A stretch of DNA of 64,000 nucleotides from Streptomyces sp. NRRL F-4489 (GTDB lineage Bacteria > Actinomycetota > Actinomycetes > Streptomycetales > Streptomycetaceae), in contig NZ_LLZI01000158.1 of assembly GCF_001509485.1 (NCBI RefSeq), positions 1 to 64,000 on the forward strand, read 5' to 3'. Position numbers and translations under genes: made by a program. Position 1 is the first letter of the stretch. Each line of letters starts with the position of its first letter. Below the pieces are notes generated by a model. That model saw nothing but the letters and a program-made list of their open reading frames with translations. It searched no databases and was not told the origin of the DNA. This document shows, piece by piece, positions 52,172 through 60,601 of this stretch.

Positions 52172-52473
52172 TTCGCGTTCGTACGGGCACCTGGGGCGAC
52201 GCGGAGTGACGCGCGCCACTCGGTGACAAGATCGCGACCCAATCGCTCCCAGGATTGTGACCAACATCCCGGGGAAGCAGCGTCCTTGCAGCTCAGCCGG
52301 GGCCCGCCGGACCGCAGGACCCCCCAAGGGCACCCCATTTCGGGACATAGCACCCCGCTCACGGTCGCCGACACCGGCCCGGCTGTTGTAGGAAGTCGGA
52401 GAACAATCTGCTATCGGGAGTACGCCGGTGACCGGTCCGCGACAGTGTGTGCGTATGCCCGGGAGTGAGCGAA
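52172..52473. other. About 300 bases without a gene before the structured leader
   Basis: AT-richer than most of the window, especially 52210-52270 and 52380-52425. No reading frame has Streptomyces codon character. TTGTAG at 52386-52391, 17 bases before TGCTAT, is a weak promoter candidate for the 52529 gene. Confidence 0.4.
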
Positions 52474-52521
52474 CACCGAAAGGTGCGCGCCTCGCGAGTG
52501 CGAGGCTCAAGCGAAGCGAGG
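52474..52521 (+). promoter_or_regulatory. Structured leader with alternative pairing of the ribosome site
   Basis: CACC-GAAA-GGTG (52474-52485) is a hairpin with a GNRA tetraloop. Next, GCCTCGC (52489-52495) pairs with GCGAGGC (52500-52506). The same CCTCGC can instead pair with GCGAGG at 52516-52521, which contains the ribosome-binding GAGG seven bases before the ATG. One arm with two exclusive partners is the layout of a translational switch. No known riboswitch class was recognised. Confidence 0.45.
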
Positions 52522-52528
52522 TTTCGGC

Positions 52529-53566
52529 ATGACTGTCACCACCCTCGTCCTGCTGCTGGCCGCGGCGGTCGCCGTGGTGCTGGGCGCCGCCGCCCTGGGC
52601 AGCGCCCGGGCGCTGCGCCGCCAGATCGCCGCGCTGCACGCCGAACTCGTCGCCGCCCGCGCGGAGGCCGCCGCCCGCGCCGGTGCCGGGTGCCCGGCGG
52701 CCGCGGCGGTCCCGGCGGCCCGCGGGGTGCCGGCCGGCGAGACCCCGCTCGCGGACATACGCGCCGCCGTCGCGGACGCGCTCGCCGAGGAGCGGGAGCG
52801 GGAGCTGGCCGAGGCGCGCGCCTTCTGGGCCGCGCAGGAGGCCCGGGACGCCGCGGACGCCCCGTCGCTGTCCGGCCCGCTGGCCGGTCTGGGCGACGAG
52901 CTGCCGTTCGACGGCCGCGAGGGGCGCCGGGAGGCGGACGGGCGGCTGGAGCTGGACCGCTTCGACGGCCACCCGTTCGTACCGCGCCAGGCGGACCTGG
53001 CCGGGCTGGAGTCACTGCTCGGCCCGGACGCCCTGGAGCCGCTGCCGGCGCTGGAGTCCGTCGAGGCGCTGGAATCGGTGGAGGCCCTGGAGTCCGTCGA
53101 GGCCCTTGAGACGGTTGAGGCGCTGGAGTCCGTCGAGGCACTGGACGCGCTGGACGCGCCGGAGTTCGAGCCGGCCGAGCCCACCGAGTCCGCCGAGCTG
53201 GCCGCGGCCCGCCGCCGCCACCCCTCGCACCCGGACTTCTCGCCGATGCCGGCCGCCGCCGACCACGAGCGGACGGTGGCGCGCCTGGCGGAGCTGGCCC
53301 GGGACGCCACCCCGCTCGCCGACGTCCGCCCCGGCCCGCTGGGCACCCTGGACGTATACGTCTTCGCGGACGGCACCACGCTCTGTCTGACGCCGGGGCA
53401 CCGCGAGACCGCCGAGAGCGTGGCCGGCGCGCTGCGCGAGGGCCACACCCCCGTCCTGCTCGGCGGCTCGGGGATCGCCGGCGCCTACACCCTGACGTTC
53501 TCCTGGGGCGAGCGCCGCGAGGAGAACGCCTACATCCTCGCCGACCGGGTGATCGCCTCGCTCTGA
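52529..53566 (+). CDS. Membrane-anchored protein with ESVEAL repeats, unknown function
   Basis: 345 residues. An N-terminal membrane helix (about 3-25) is followed by an Ala/Arg/Glu-rich helical stretch (to about 105) with coiled-coil character. An acidic hexapeptide repeat ESVEAL/ETVEAL is present about five times at about 178-208, coded by 18-base units. The C-terminal beta-rich domain (about 230-345) contains LDVYVFADGTTLCLTPGH and SWGERREENAYILADRVI. I recognise no named family. The ATG at 52529 has GCGAGG seven bases upstream, inside a possible switch structure. The 3' end overlaps the convergent 53530-53934 gene by 37 bases. Confidence 0.8.
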   Translation: MTVTTLVLLLAAAVAVVLGAAALGSARALRRQIAALHAELVAARAEAAARAGAGCPAAAAVPAARGVPAGETPLADIRAAVADALAEERERELAEARAFWAAQEARDAADAPSLSGPLAGLGDELPFDGREGRREADGRLELDRFDGHPFVPRQADLAGLESLLGPDALEPLPALESVEALESVEALESVEALETVEALESVEALDALDAPEFEPAEPTESAELAAARRRHPSHPDFSPMPAAADHERTVARLAELARDATPLADVRPGPLGTLDVYVFADGTTLCLTPGHRETAESVAGALREGHTPVLLGGSGIAGAYTLTFSWGERREENAYILADRVIASL

Positions 53567-53934
53567 GCGGTCTCCTCCACCCGGCGCACGGCCTCCGCCA
53601 GCTGCTCGGCGGGGGCCGCTTTCGCGTCAGCTTTCACGCCAGCTTCCGCGCCGGCTTCCGCGTCGCCCGGAACGGCCGCGGCGGCGCCCCGCAGCGCCTC
53701 GATCAGGTCGTGCCCGGCCACCGCGAGCTGGTCGCCGGCGGCGAAGATCCCGGCGTCGGGGAGTTCCCTGGGCTCCTGCCCGGGGCGCTCGATCCGCTGC
53801 GCGCGGGCCGCCAACTCCCGGGCCAGCGCCAGCCCTTCGGCCGCGGCGCCGCGCCGCAGGGCGCTCTGCGGCAGCGCCCGGAGGCGGTCGGCGAGGGCGT
53901 CCACGGCGGTCTGCAAAGGCGTCACGTCAAGCAC
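53530..53934 (-). CDS. Small Ala-rich helical protein, unknown function
   Basis: 134 residues from a GTG at 53934; another GTG three codons in is possible and no ribosome site is clear. Alpha-helical by composition (LQTAVDALADRLRALPQ, ALARELAARAQRIE, DQLAVAGHDLIEALRG), with an AGAEAGVKADAKAA linker. There is no signal or membrane segment. Codon use is Streptomyces-like, which favours a real gene. Its 3' end overlaps the convergent neighbour by 37 bases. No family recognised. Confidence 0.65.
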   Translation of the reverse strand: MLDVTPLQTAVDALADRLRALPQSALRRGAAAEGLALARELAARAQRIERPGQEPRELPDAGIFAAGDQLAVAGHDLIEALRGAAAAVPGDAEAGAEAGVKADAKAAPAEQLAEAVRRVEETAQSEAITRSARM

Positions 53935-54032
53935 GCGGCGAGCCTATGCGCAACGTACGGGTGGTTGCCAACGGCGGAAGCCTGGGGCACGGTGAGCGGA
54001 AGAACCAGCATCGACCGCGTCCGGAGGCGCCG

Positions 54033-54260
54033 ATGTCTCAGTCCATCTCCGAAGAAACCCACCGGAACCTCCTCTCCCGGATCCCGCACTGCACGGGCCG
54101 GGAAATCTCCGAATGGCTCCGCACCGTCGACGAAGGCCCCGCCCTCTTCCGCTTCGACGAGAAGGTCAGCTGGCTGCGCGGCGCGCACAACCTCTCCTAC
54201 GGCCACGCCAAGGCGATCGTCCATGAACACGATCTCCGGCGCGCCGCCCGGAAGTTCTGA
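54033..54260 (+). CDS. DUF4287 domain protein
   Basis: 75 residues covering the whole domain: THRNLLSRIPHCTGREISEWLRT, then FRFDEKVSWLRGAHNLSYGHAKAIVHEHDL. DUF4287 proteins are small and uncharacterised; some are fused to DUF5655. GGAGG lies six bases before the ATG. The gene ends 40 bases before a bidirectional terminator. Confidence 0.9.
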   Translation: MSQSISEETHRNLLSRIPHCTGREISEWLRTVDEGPALFRFDEKVSWLRGAHNLSYGHAKAIVHEHDLRRAARKF

Positions 54261-54300
54261 GAGCACCGGGCCCGTACCGCACCACCGGTCCGGGAACGCG

Positions 54301-54337
54301 CGAGGGGCCCGCGGGCGCAGTGCCCGCGGGCCCCTCG
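54301..54337. terminator. Bidirectional terminator between the DUF4287 and Bax1-type genes
   Basis: The arms CGAGGGGCCCGCGGGC and GCCCGCGGGCCCCTCG (16 bp, perfect) have loop GCAGT. Confidence 0.9.
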
Positions 54338-54352
54338 TGCCGCCTGCGGCGG

Positions 54353-55201
54353 TCAGTCGCGCAGGATCGAGATCAGCCGCAGCATCTCCCAGTAGATCCA
54401 CACCAGCGTCAGGGTCAGGCCGAACGCGGCCAGCCAGGACTCCTCGCGCGGCGCGCCGTAGGCGATACCGTCCTCGACCTGCTTGAAGTCCATGGCGAGG
54501 AACGCCGCGCCGAGCACGATGCCGACGACGCCGAAGAGGATGCCCAGGCCGCCGCTGCGGAAGCCGAGGCCGTCACCGCCGCCGAAGACCATGAACAGCA
54601 CGTTGACCAGCGACAGCAGGACGAAGCCCAGCGCCGCGATCAGCACGAAGCGGGTGAACCGCTCGGTGACCCGGATGATCCGCGTCTTGTAGGCGATCAG
54701 CACGGCGGCGAACACCGCCATCGTGCCCAGCACCGCCTGCATGGGCGCGCCGCTCAGCTTCGGCAGGCTGTTGAGGTAGCCGCTGAGCGCGCCCAGGAAG
54801 ACGCCCTCCAGCGCGGCGTAGCCCAGGATCAGCGCCGGGACCGGCTTGCGCAGGAAGGACTGGATGAAGCCGAGGACCGTCGCGGCCAGGCCGGCGCCGA
54901 TCGCGAAGGCGAGCTGCCCGGTCAGGAAGAGCCAGCCGGCGGTGGCGCCGGCGACGACCGTCCCGAGCGTCAGGCCCGTGCGCGTGACGACGTCGTCCAT
55001 CGTCATGGGCCGGGTCTGCGGGGTGTGCTGCGGTGCGTACGGGGGCGTCTGGGTGGCGTACGGGTTCGTCCCGGCGTACGGGTTGGCTCCGGCGTAGGGG
55101 CCGGCGGCGGGGCCCCCGGCCTGCGCCGGCGCATCGAAGCCCGCGTAGCCGGTGCCGCGGCTGAATCCCCGCCGCGAGAAGACCGGGTTGCTGCTCCTCA
55201 T
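54353..55201 (-). CDS. Bax inhibitor-1/YccA family membrane protein
   Basis: 282 residues. The Pro/Tyr/Gly-rich cytoplasmic N-terminus (1-65) contains ANPYAGTNPYA repeats. Seven membrane segments follow from about residue 75. The C-terminal part has the family pattern FLAMDFKQVEDGIAYGAPREESWLAAFGLTLTLVWIY. Relatives act as pH-sensitive calcium leak channels; the bacterial role is not settled. The ATG at 55201 has GGAGGAG upstream. Its promoter must lie in the large gap to the right. Confidence 0.92.
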   Translation of the reverse strand: MRSSNPVFSRRGFSRGTGYAGFDAPAQAGGPAAGPYAGANPYAGTNPYATQTPPYAPQHTPQTRPMTMDDVVTRTGLTLGTVVAGATAGWLFLTGQLAFAIGAGLAATVLGFIQSFLRKPVPALILGYAALEGVFLGALSGYLNSLPKLSGAPMQAVLGTMAVFAAVLIAYKTRIIRVTERFTRFVLIAALGFVLLSLVNVLFMVFGGGDGLGFRSGGLGILFGVVGIVLGAAFLAMDFKQVEDGIAYGAPREESWLAAFGLTLTLVWIYWEMLRLISILRD

Positions 55202-55750
55202 CTCACTCCTCCATGGCCGCCCTGCGCGGCCTTGTCGCAAGCGTAATGGCTTGGCAAAGACACGTCTCTCGTCCTTGGGCAGGATCTTCCCCTGATACGC
55301 GGACGACACGTCCTCTCCATGGAGGACGTCCGGGGCGGCCCGGAGGTGCCCGCCGCGGCGGACCGGTTGCCGGCCGCGGTGCCCGCGCCGCCGCCGACGC
55401 TGTGTCATATGCCACTTCATCCCCCGGACGCCGGCCGGGGCGGCCCGTCAGATAGTCCGGACAAAATCCGGGTAATCGATCTTTTCCCGTCGCGGTCGAA
55501 CGCGCTTTTACCCGCTTCGTCAACTCCGGGAGCCCGGGGTCACCGGCATGATCCGAATCCGATAAATGTCTGATCTCCGCACTCGGGCGCAACCGATTGA
55601 CCAGAGCCGTCGTCATACCTGCTGGCCGGAGCCTGCCCTTCACCGGGCGGCATCCGTCACCTCGTGTAGCGATCCGGGTGCGGGTGGTCGTAAAGCCCGT
55701 GAGTCGATGGGGCTATTCTGGCCCGGAAACAGCAGCGAAAGAGGGTTGAG
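55202..55750. other. 549-base gap between the Bax1-type gene and the wall-polymer cassette
   Basis: No credible gene. At 55308-55329 ACGTCCTC and GAGGACGT (8-bp arms, TCCATG centre) form a strong dyad that could be an operator. The stretch 55450-55600 is AT-richer and contains TCCGGACAAAATCCGG at about 55462-55477. TATTCT at about 55713 is a possible -10 box for the cassette, and AAAGAGGG at about 55738 is its ribosome site. Confidence 0.45.
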
Positions 55751-58606
55751 GTGCCTGTGCCTGACGTCTCAGTAGTCGTCATTGTCTACAACGACGCCGA
55801 CCGGTTGCCGACCGCGGTCCAGTCCGTACTGGATCAGACACTCCGGGACGTCGAGGTGGTGATCGTCGACGATTGCAGCACCGACCGTTCTTTCGAGGTC
55901 GCGCAGCAGCTCGCGGCCACCCATCCCGAGCGGGTCAGAGCCTTCCAGCTGCCGGAGAACAGCGGGGCCGGCGGGGAGCCGCGGAACCTCGGCATTCAGC
56001 ACACCCGGGGACAGTACGTCATGTTCCTGGACAGCGATGACGTCCTGGAGCAGAACGCCTGCCGCAATTTGCTGGAGGCCGCCGAGGAAACCCGCGCGGA
56101 CATCGTCTCCGGTCTGTGCGTCCGGATCCACAAGGACACCCGGAACCAGAAGCGCGACGAGTGGTACTCCTGGCTCTATTCCACGACCCGGACGCTTGAG
56201 TCCGTCACGGAATTGCCGGACCTTTTCGTGTGGGACACCCTCTCCACCAACAAGTGCTACCGGCGTGAATTCCTCATCGAGCACGACCTGCGCTTCCCCA
56301 AGGGGATGTTCTACGAGGACCTGATGTTTATCGCCGACGCGTATCTCGCGGCGGAGCGCATCACCCTGATCCCCAATCAGGTCTATTTCTGGAACGTCTT
56401 CGAGAAGGCCGCCGTGAAGTCGGTGACGAACCGGCGCCACGAAATGACGAACTACACCCACCGGCTGGAGATCCACCGGCGGATCGACGCGCTGCTGGCC
56501 GCGCGCGGACTCGATGAGCTGCGGCTCGCCAAGGACGTCAAATTCCTCAAGCACGACCTCGTGCTCCACCTGCGGGACCTCCCCTTCCGGGACGAGGCGT
56601 ACCGCCAGGAGTTCGCCGCGCTCTCCCAGGAGTACCTGGAAGGCATCGCCCCGGAGGCGTACGAACGGGTGCTGCCCATTCAGGCCATCTGCGCGTACCT
56701 GCTCCAGAAGGGCGACTGGGACAACCTCATCCCGGCGGTCGACACCCTCATCAACCGCGACAAGCTCTCCGCCCCGCTGGTCGAGCACGAGGGCCGGATC
56801 TACTGGTGCGACGGGCACCTCGACGACCCGTTCGGCCGCAAGGTCCTGGACGTCACCGACCTCGGCTACCACGAGAAGCCGGTCAACCAGCTCTTCCTGC
56901 GCAACCAACTCACCCGCTTCGCCGAGTCGGGCAGCACCGTCTCGCTGGCCGGCCGGGTCACCAACCCGCTCGGCGTGATCCCCGAGGGCGCCAAGCTCTC
57001 CGGCGAGCTGGAGTTCAGCGCCCGCCGCCGCAGCCTGCAGTCCTTCACCTTCCCGGTGCGGACGCTGCGCCACGAGGGCGACTCGGTGGTCTGGGAGACC
57101 GCCGCGGACCTGACCGCCGGGCTGCGCCCGCTGGGCATCGTGGACACCATCTGGGACGTCCGGCTGCGCCTGAAGGCCGACGGGGCGGTCACCACCTCCC
57201 GGCTCACCGTCGCCGACACCGAGCTGGCCGGTGGCCCGCTGCCGGTCAAACCGCGGCTGACCCGGATGGTCGCCGACCACGTCGAACCGCATGTCTCGGC
57301 CAAGGGCCACCTGGCGTTCCGGCTGATCAGCGAGGGCGCCGGCGCCGAGAAGGTGCAGGACCTGATCGCCAAGGGCGTGCGCGGCAAGCCGGGCACGCTG
57401 GCCAAGGCCGGCTACCGCAAGGCCAAGGCGCTGCGCAAGACCCTCACCTCCGGGGACACCAAGCTCAAGGCGTACCACGAGGTCTTCTGCCGGCTGCCGG
57501 TCAAGAAGCGGACGGTGGTCTTCGAGAGCCACCTCGGCAAGCAGTACAGCGACAGCCCGCGCGCGATCTACGAGGAGATGCGCCGCCAGGGCCTGAAGTT
57601 CGAGGCGATCTGGTCCTACGCCGGCTCCCCGAAGGACTTCCCCAAGGACGCCACCCTGGTCAAGCGCTGGTCGCTGCCCTACCTCAAGGCGCTGGCGCAG
57701 GCGGAGTTCTGGGTGGACAACCAGAGCTACCCACTGAAGCTGTCCAAGCGCCCCGAGACCACGTACATCCAGACCTGGCACGGCTCGGCGCTGAAGAACA
57801 TGGGCTTCGACCAGCCCTCGCTGAAGGCGCAGACCCGCCAGCAGCAGGCCGAGCAGCAGCGCTCCCTGGACCGCTTCGACCGCTTCCTGTGCCGTACCGA
57901 GCACGATGTGCGGACGCTGGCGAAGGCGTTCCGCCTCCAGGAGAAGACGCTGCTGCGGGTGGGCTACCCGCGCAACGACGCGCTGGTGCGGGCCCGGCTG
58001 CGGGAGGAGGAGCTCGGCCACCGGGAGCGCGGTCCGCTCGCCGCGGAGCTGGGCATTCCGGACGACAAGAAGGTGCTGCTGTACGCGCCGACGTTCCGGA
58101 AGGCGGGCGGCCGGCACGGCCGGTTCGCGCTGCCCTTCGACGTGGAGCGGTTCGCCGACGAGTTCGGTGACCGCTATGTCCTCCTGGTGCGCTCGCACTA
58201 CCTCAACCACGTGGTGCTGCCGCCGACGGTCCGCGGCCGGGTCATCGACGTCTCGGCGCGCCACGACATCACCCCGATCCTGGAGCTGGCCGACGGCCTG
58301 GTGACGGACTATTCGTCGGTGATGTTCGACTACGCGCTGCTGGACCGGCCGCAGATCTTCTTCACCTACGACTACGACGAATATGTGCACGAGGGCCGCG
58401 GAACGTACTTCGATCTGCTGGAACACGCCCCGGGCCCGGTAGTGCGCACCGAGGACGATTTCTTCGAGGCGATCGCGTCTTTCGAGTCGCAGCAGGCGGA
58501 ATACGCCAAGGACCGCGAGGAATTCGTGGCGAAGTTCGGGGAATACGACCGGGGCGACGCCGCACGCAGCATCGTCGACCAGTTCTTTGCGCAGTGGAGC
58601 CGTTGA
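55751..58606 (+). CDS. Bifunctional GT2 glycosyltransferase / CDP-glycerol glycerophosphotransferase (TagF-like)
   Basis: 951 residues. The N-terminal GT-A domain (about 4-240) has VSVVVIVYNDADRLPTAVQS, IVDDCSTD and MFLDSDD (DxD). A linker of about 330 residues includes a beta-sandwich-like part. The C-terminal glycerophosphotransferase domain (about 590-945) has VFESHLGKQYSDSP, the catalytic-type TWHGSALKNMGFD, VLLYAPTFR and VTDYSSVMFDYALLDRP. It would add a sugar and glycerol- or ribitol-phosphate units to a lipid-linked wall polymer on the inner membrane face. The GTG at 55751 sits close to AAAGAGGG; the GTG two codons later is possible. It overlaps the GT4 gene by one base (TGATG). Confidence 0.92.
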   Translation: MPVPDVSVVVIVYNDADRLPTAVQSVLDQTLRDVEVVIVDDCSTDRSFEVAQQLAATHPERVRAFQLPENSGAGGEPRNLGIQHTRGQYVMFLDSDDVLEQNACRNLLEAAEETRADIVSGLCVRIHKDTRNQKRDEWYSWLYSTTRTLESVTELPDLFVWDTLSTNKCYRREFLIEHDLRFPKGMFYEDLMFIADAYLAAERITLIPNQVYFWNVFEKAAVKSVTNRRHEMTNYTHRLEIHRRIDALLAARGLDELRLAKDVKFLKHDLVLHLRDLPFRDEAYRQEFAALSQEYLEGIAPEAYERVLPIQAICAYLLQKGDWDNLIPAVDTLINRDKLSAPLVEHEGRIYWCDGHLDDPFGRKVLDVTDLGYHEKPVNQLFLRNQLTRFAESGSTVSLAGRVTNPLGVIPEGAKLSGELEFSARRRSLQSFTFPVRTLRHEGDSVVWETAADLTAGLRPLGIVDTIWDVRLRLKADGAVTTSRLTVADTELAGGPLPVKPRLTRMVADHVEPHVSAKGHLAFRLISEGAGAEKVQDLIAKGVRGKPGTLAKAGYRKAKALRKTLTSGDTKLKAYHEVFCRLPVKKRTVVFESHLGKQYSDSPRAIYEEMRRQGLKFEAIWSYAGSPKDFPKDATLVKRWSLPYLKALAQAEFWVDNQSYPLKLSKRPETTYIQTWHGSALKNMGFDQPSLKAQTRQQQAEQQRSLDRFDRFLCRTEHDVRTLAKAFRLQEKTLLRVGYPRNDALVRARLREEELGHRERGPLAAELGIPDDKKVLLYAPTFRKAGGRHGRFALPFDVERFADEFGDRYVLLVRSHYLNHVVLPPTVRGRVIDVSARHDITPILELADGLVTDYSSVMFDYALLDRPQIFFTYDYDEYVHEGRGTYFDLLEHAPGPVVRTEDDFFEAIASFESQQAEYAKDREEFVAKFGEYDRGDAARSIVDQFFAQWSR

Positions 58607-59775
58607 TGACCAAGTCGAACGCAGCCGGGCCGCGGGACATCTTCTTCGTCTCCAACAGCGTCAACGAGCTGGGCGGTATCACGAGTTGGTCGCACCAGAT
58701 GGCGCGGCTGTTCGCCGGGCGCGGCCACCGGGTGCACGTCGTCGGGATCGTGCCGCCGCCCGAGGGCCGGGTCCACGAGCTGGGCCCCGACCTGCCGTAC
58801 GAGACCACCACGCTCTACGACGTGCACCCGCCGAGCGTCCGCCCGGTGCGCGGGCTGAAGGACAAGCTGAACGTCGTCGAGCAGCGCCGCCGGGCCGCCC
58901 GCGAAGCGGGGATGCGGGAGCAGGCGGCCAAGCTGACCGCGCTGTTCCGGGCCGCGCGGCCGGGCGGCGTGGTGATCGTCACGCAGGTGTGGGCGATGGA
59001 GTGGGTGGCGCTGGCGGACACCGCCGGGCTGCCGGTCATCGGCATGAGCCACGAGTCGTTCGAGACCTGCCGCCGGTCGTCCCGTTTCGCCCGTGTCAAG
59101 CGGTTTTACCAGGACGTCGACCGGATGCTGCCGCTCACCCGGGAGGACGCCGACAAGTGGATCCGGCAGCGGATGGACAACGTCGGTTTCATGCCGAACC
59201 CGCTGCCGTTCTTCCCCGAGGTCCCCTCGGACCGCTCGCACAAGGTGGTGGCCAGCATCGGCCGGCTCCACGAGGAGAAGGGCGTGGACCTGCTCCTGGA
59301 GGCGTGGGCGCGGATCGCGCCGCAGCACCCGGACTGGACGCTGCGGATCTACGGCTCCGGTGAGGAGGCCGAGGCGCTGCGCAAGCAGGCGGCCGAACTG
59401 GGCGTGACCGATTCGGTCGCGTGGATGGGGCGGACCGCCGATGTGGCGGGGGCGCTGCGGGAGAGCGCGGTGTTCGCGCTGAGCTCGCGCGGTGAGGGCT
59501 TCCCGCTGGCCCCGATGGAGGCGATGGCCACCGCGGTGCCGTGTGTGGCGTTCGATGTGGCGCCGGGCGTCCGGGAGATCATCACGGACGGCACCGACGG
59601 TCTGCTGGCGCCGCCCGGCAATGTCACCGAATTCGCCCGCCATCTCGACACGCTGATGTCGGACAAGGAACTCCGGGACCGGATGGGCGAGGCGGCGCGG
59701 GAGAACATCCAGCGGTTCTCCACCGATGAGATCGTGGCGCGCTGGGAGGCGCTGTTCGCGCTCGTGGAGCGCTGA
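58606..59775 (+). CDS. GT4 family glycosyltransferase
   Basis: 389 residues. GT-B fold: N-terminal FVSNSVNELGGITSW, donor-binding C-terminal domain with SIGRLHEEKGVDLLLEAW and the E-x7-E motif in EGFPLAPMEAMATAVPCVAFD. It uses a nucleotide sugar with retention of configuration. The ATG at 58606 overlaps the previous stop, so it is coupled to the TagF-like gene and probably acts on the same polymer. A terminator follows. Confidence 0.92.
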   Translation: MTKSNAAGPRDIFFVSNSVNELGGITSWSHQMARLFAGRGHRVHVVGIVPPPEGRVHELGPDLPYETTTLYDVHPPSVRPVRGLKDKLNVVEQRRRAAREAGMREQAAKLTALFRAARPGGVVIVTQVWAMEWVALADTAGLPVIGMSHESFETCRRSSRFARVKRFYQDVDRMLPLTREDADKWIRQRMDNVGFMPNPLPFFPEVPSDRSHKVVASIGRLHEEKGVDLLLEAWARIAPQHPDWTLRIYGSGEEAEALRKQAAELGVTDSVAWMGRTADVAGALRESAVFALSSRGEGFPLAPMEAMATAVPCVAFDVAPGVREIITDGTDGLLAPPGNVTEFARHLDTLMSDKELRDRMGEAARENIQRFSTDEIVARWEALFALVER

Positions 59776-59801
59776 GCGGACGGGCCGGACCGGCACGTGC
59801 G

Positions 59802-59838
59802 CGGCGGGGCCGCCGGGTTTTCCCCGGCGGCCCCGCCG
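59802..59838 (+). terminator. Terminator after the wall-polymer cassette
   Basis: The arms CGGCGGGGCCGCCGGG and CCCGGCGGCCCCGCCG (16 bp, perfect) have loop TTTTC. Confidence 0.88.
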
Positions 59839-59892
59839 TCTCGTCACTGCTGTCTCGTCGCTGCCGTCTTGTCGCTGCCGTCATCGTCACGG
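59838..59892. repeat. 14-bp tandem repeat
   Basis: Three units, GTCTCGTCACTGCT, GTCTCGTCGCTGCC and GTCTTGTCGCTGCC, and a partial fourth lie between the terminator and bldA. It is noncoding. Confidence 0.8.
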
Positions 59893-60003
59893 CCGCATCG
59901 CCACGTGCGTCACTTGCCGCATCCGGCGAACATGTTGAATATTGAAGCTGCATACGGGCCTTGACGCTGTATACGGGTCTGTGTCCCGACTGCCCGCGGG
60001 AAG

Positions 60004-60085
60004 TGCCCGGAGCCGGACTTGAACCGGCACGGCCCGTAGGCCAGCGAGGTTTAAGCTCGCCGTGTCTGCATTCCACCATCCGGGC
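60004..60085 (-). tRNA. bldA: tRNA-Leu with anticodon TAA (bldA)
   Basis: An 82-base cloverleaf on the minus strand. The acceptor GCCCGGA pairs with TCCGGGC, discriminator A at 60004, anticodon stem GCGAG/CTCGC with loop CTTAAAC (anticodon TAA), a long variable arm GGCC-TACG-GGCC typical of leucine tRNAs, and the T-arm GCCGG-TTCAAGT-CCGGC. CCA is not encoded: CTT follows. It reads the codon UUA, which in Streptomyces is confined to a few developmental and antibiotic-related genes, and bldA is the only tRNA for it. The D-stem GTG/CAC encloses GAATGCAGA, which lacks the usual GG (G18-G19). I recall that as a reported oddity of bldA. Confidence 0.95.
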
Positions 60086-60601
60086 TTGGGGTCCCCCATG
60101 CCGCCTCATAGAAGGCAGCACGAGCGTAGCCCGCGGCGCCCGCAGCGGATCGGCCGCTCATCCCGAGGTTGTCTTATTTTATTGGCAACTGAGGGACCAT
60201 CAGTACGCGCCAGGGCCCCCGGCACATGCCTGAAGCCCATGTTCGCGGTGGACCACCAGGGCGGAATTCGCGCCTGAATTGACGGAAACTCGACGCCTGC
60301 GCGACGGGCTTCCCACGCCCCTTCCGACGCGCCCGGCACCGCCCGCGGGCCGCGCCCGGCCGGGTCCTGCCGGGCCTCGCCGGGCCCCGGAGCCGCCCGG
60401 CGGGCTCAGGGTCGGCTCTCCTACCCAGGGATGACAGGGCGGGGTGCGCTAATCCCTGGGGGTGGTTTCAGGACGGTCACACGGGTTGACGTTCCGGCCC
60501 GGCGGGCTGCCGGACGATGGAAGCCGAAGACCTCCCGCCCGTCCCGGCCGCCGCGCCGGCGCCGGGCGGCCGTTCCACCGTCCCGACAGGAGCCCGTTCC
60601 C
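60086..60601. other. 516-base gap upstream of bldA and of the FtsX-type transporter
   Basis: No gene seen. An AT-rich block at 60171-60184 is framed by GTTGTC (60168) and GGCAAC (60189), 83-104 bases upstream of the bldA 5' end, and is a plausible control or promoter element. The right part (60300-60600) is GC-rich; AGGAG at about 60589 is the ribosome site for the ABC ATPase. Confidence 0.45.

Noticed and set aside
52172..52473. Possible c-di-AMP or cobalamin riboswitch before the 52529 gene
   Set aside because: I could not match the conserved segments of either class; only the local switch-like hairpins are supported.
52148..52972. Minus-strand frame covering the leader and start of the 52529 gene
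   Set aside because: Shadow of the + strand gene; first half is Gln/Arg-rich and lacks a domain.
60106..60339. Small frames around the bldA upstream region
   Set aside because: Composition unlike Streptomyces genes and they overlap the AT-rich control block.
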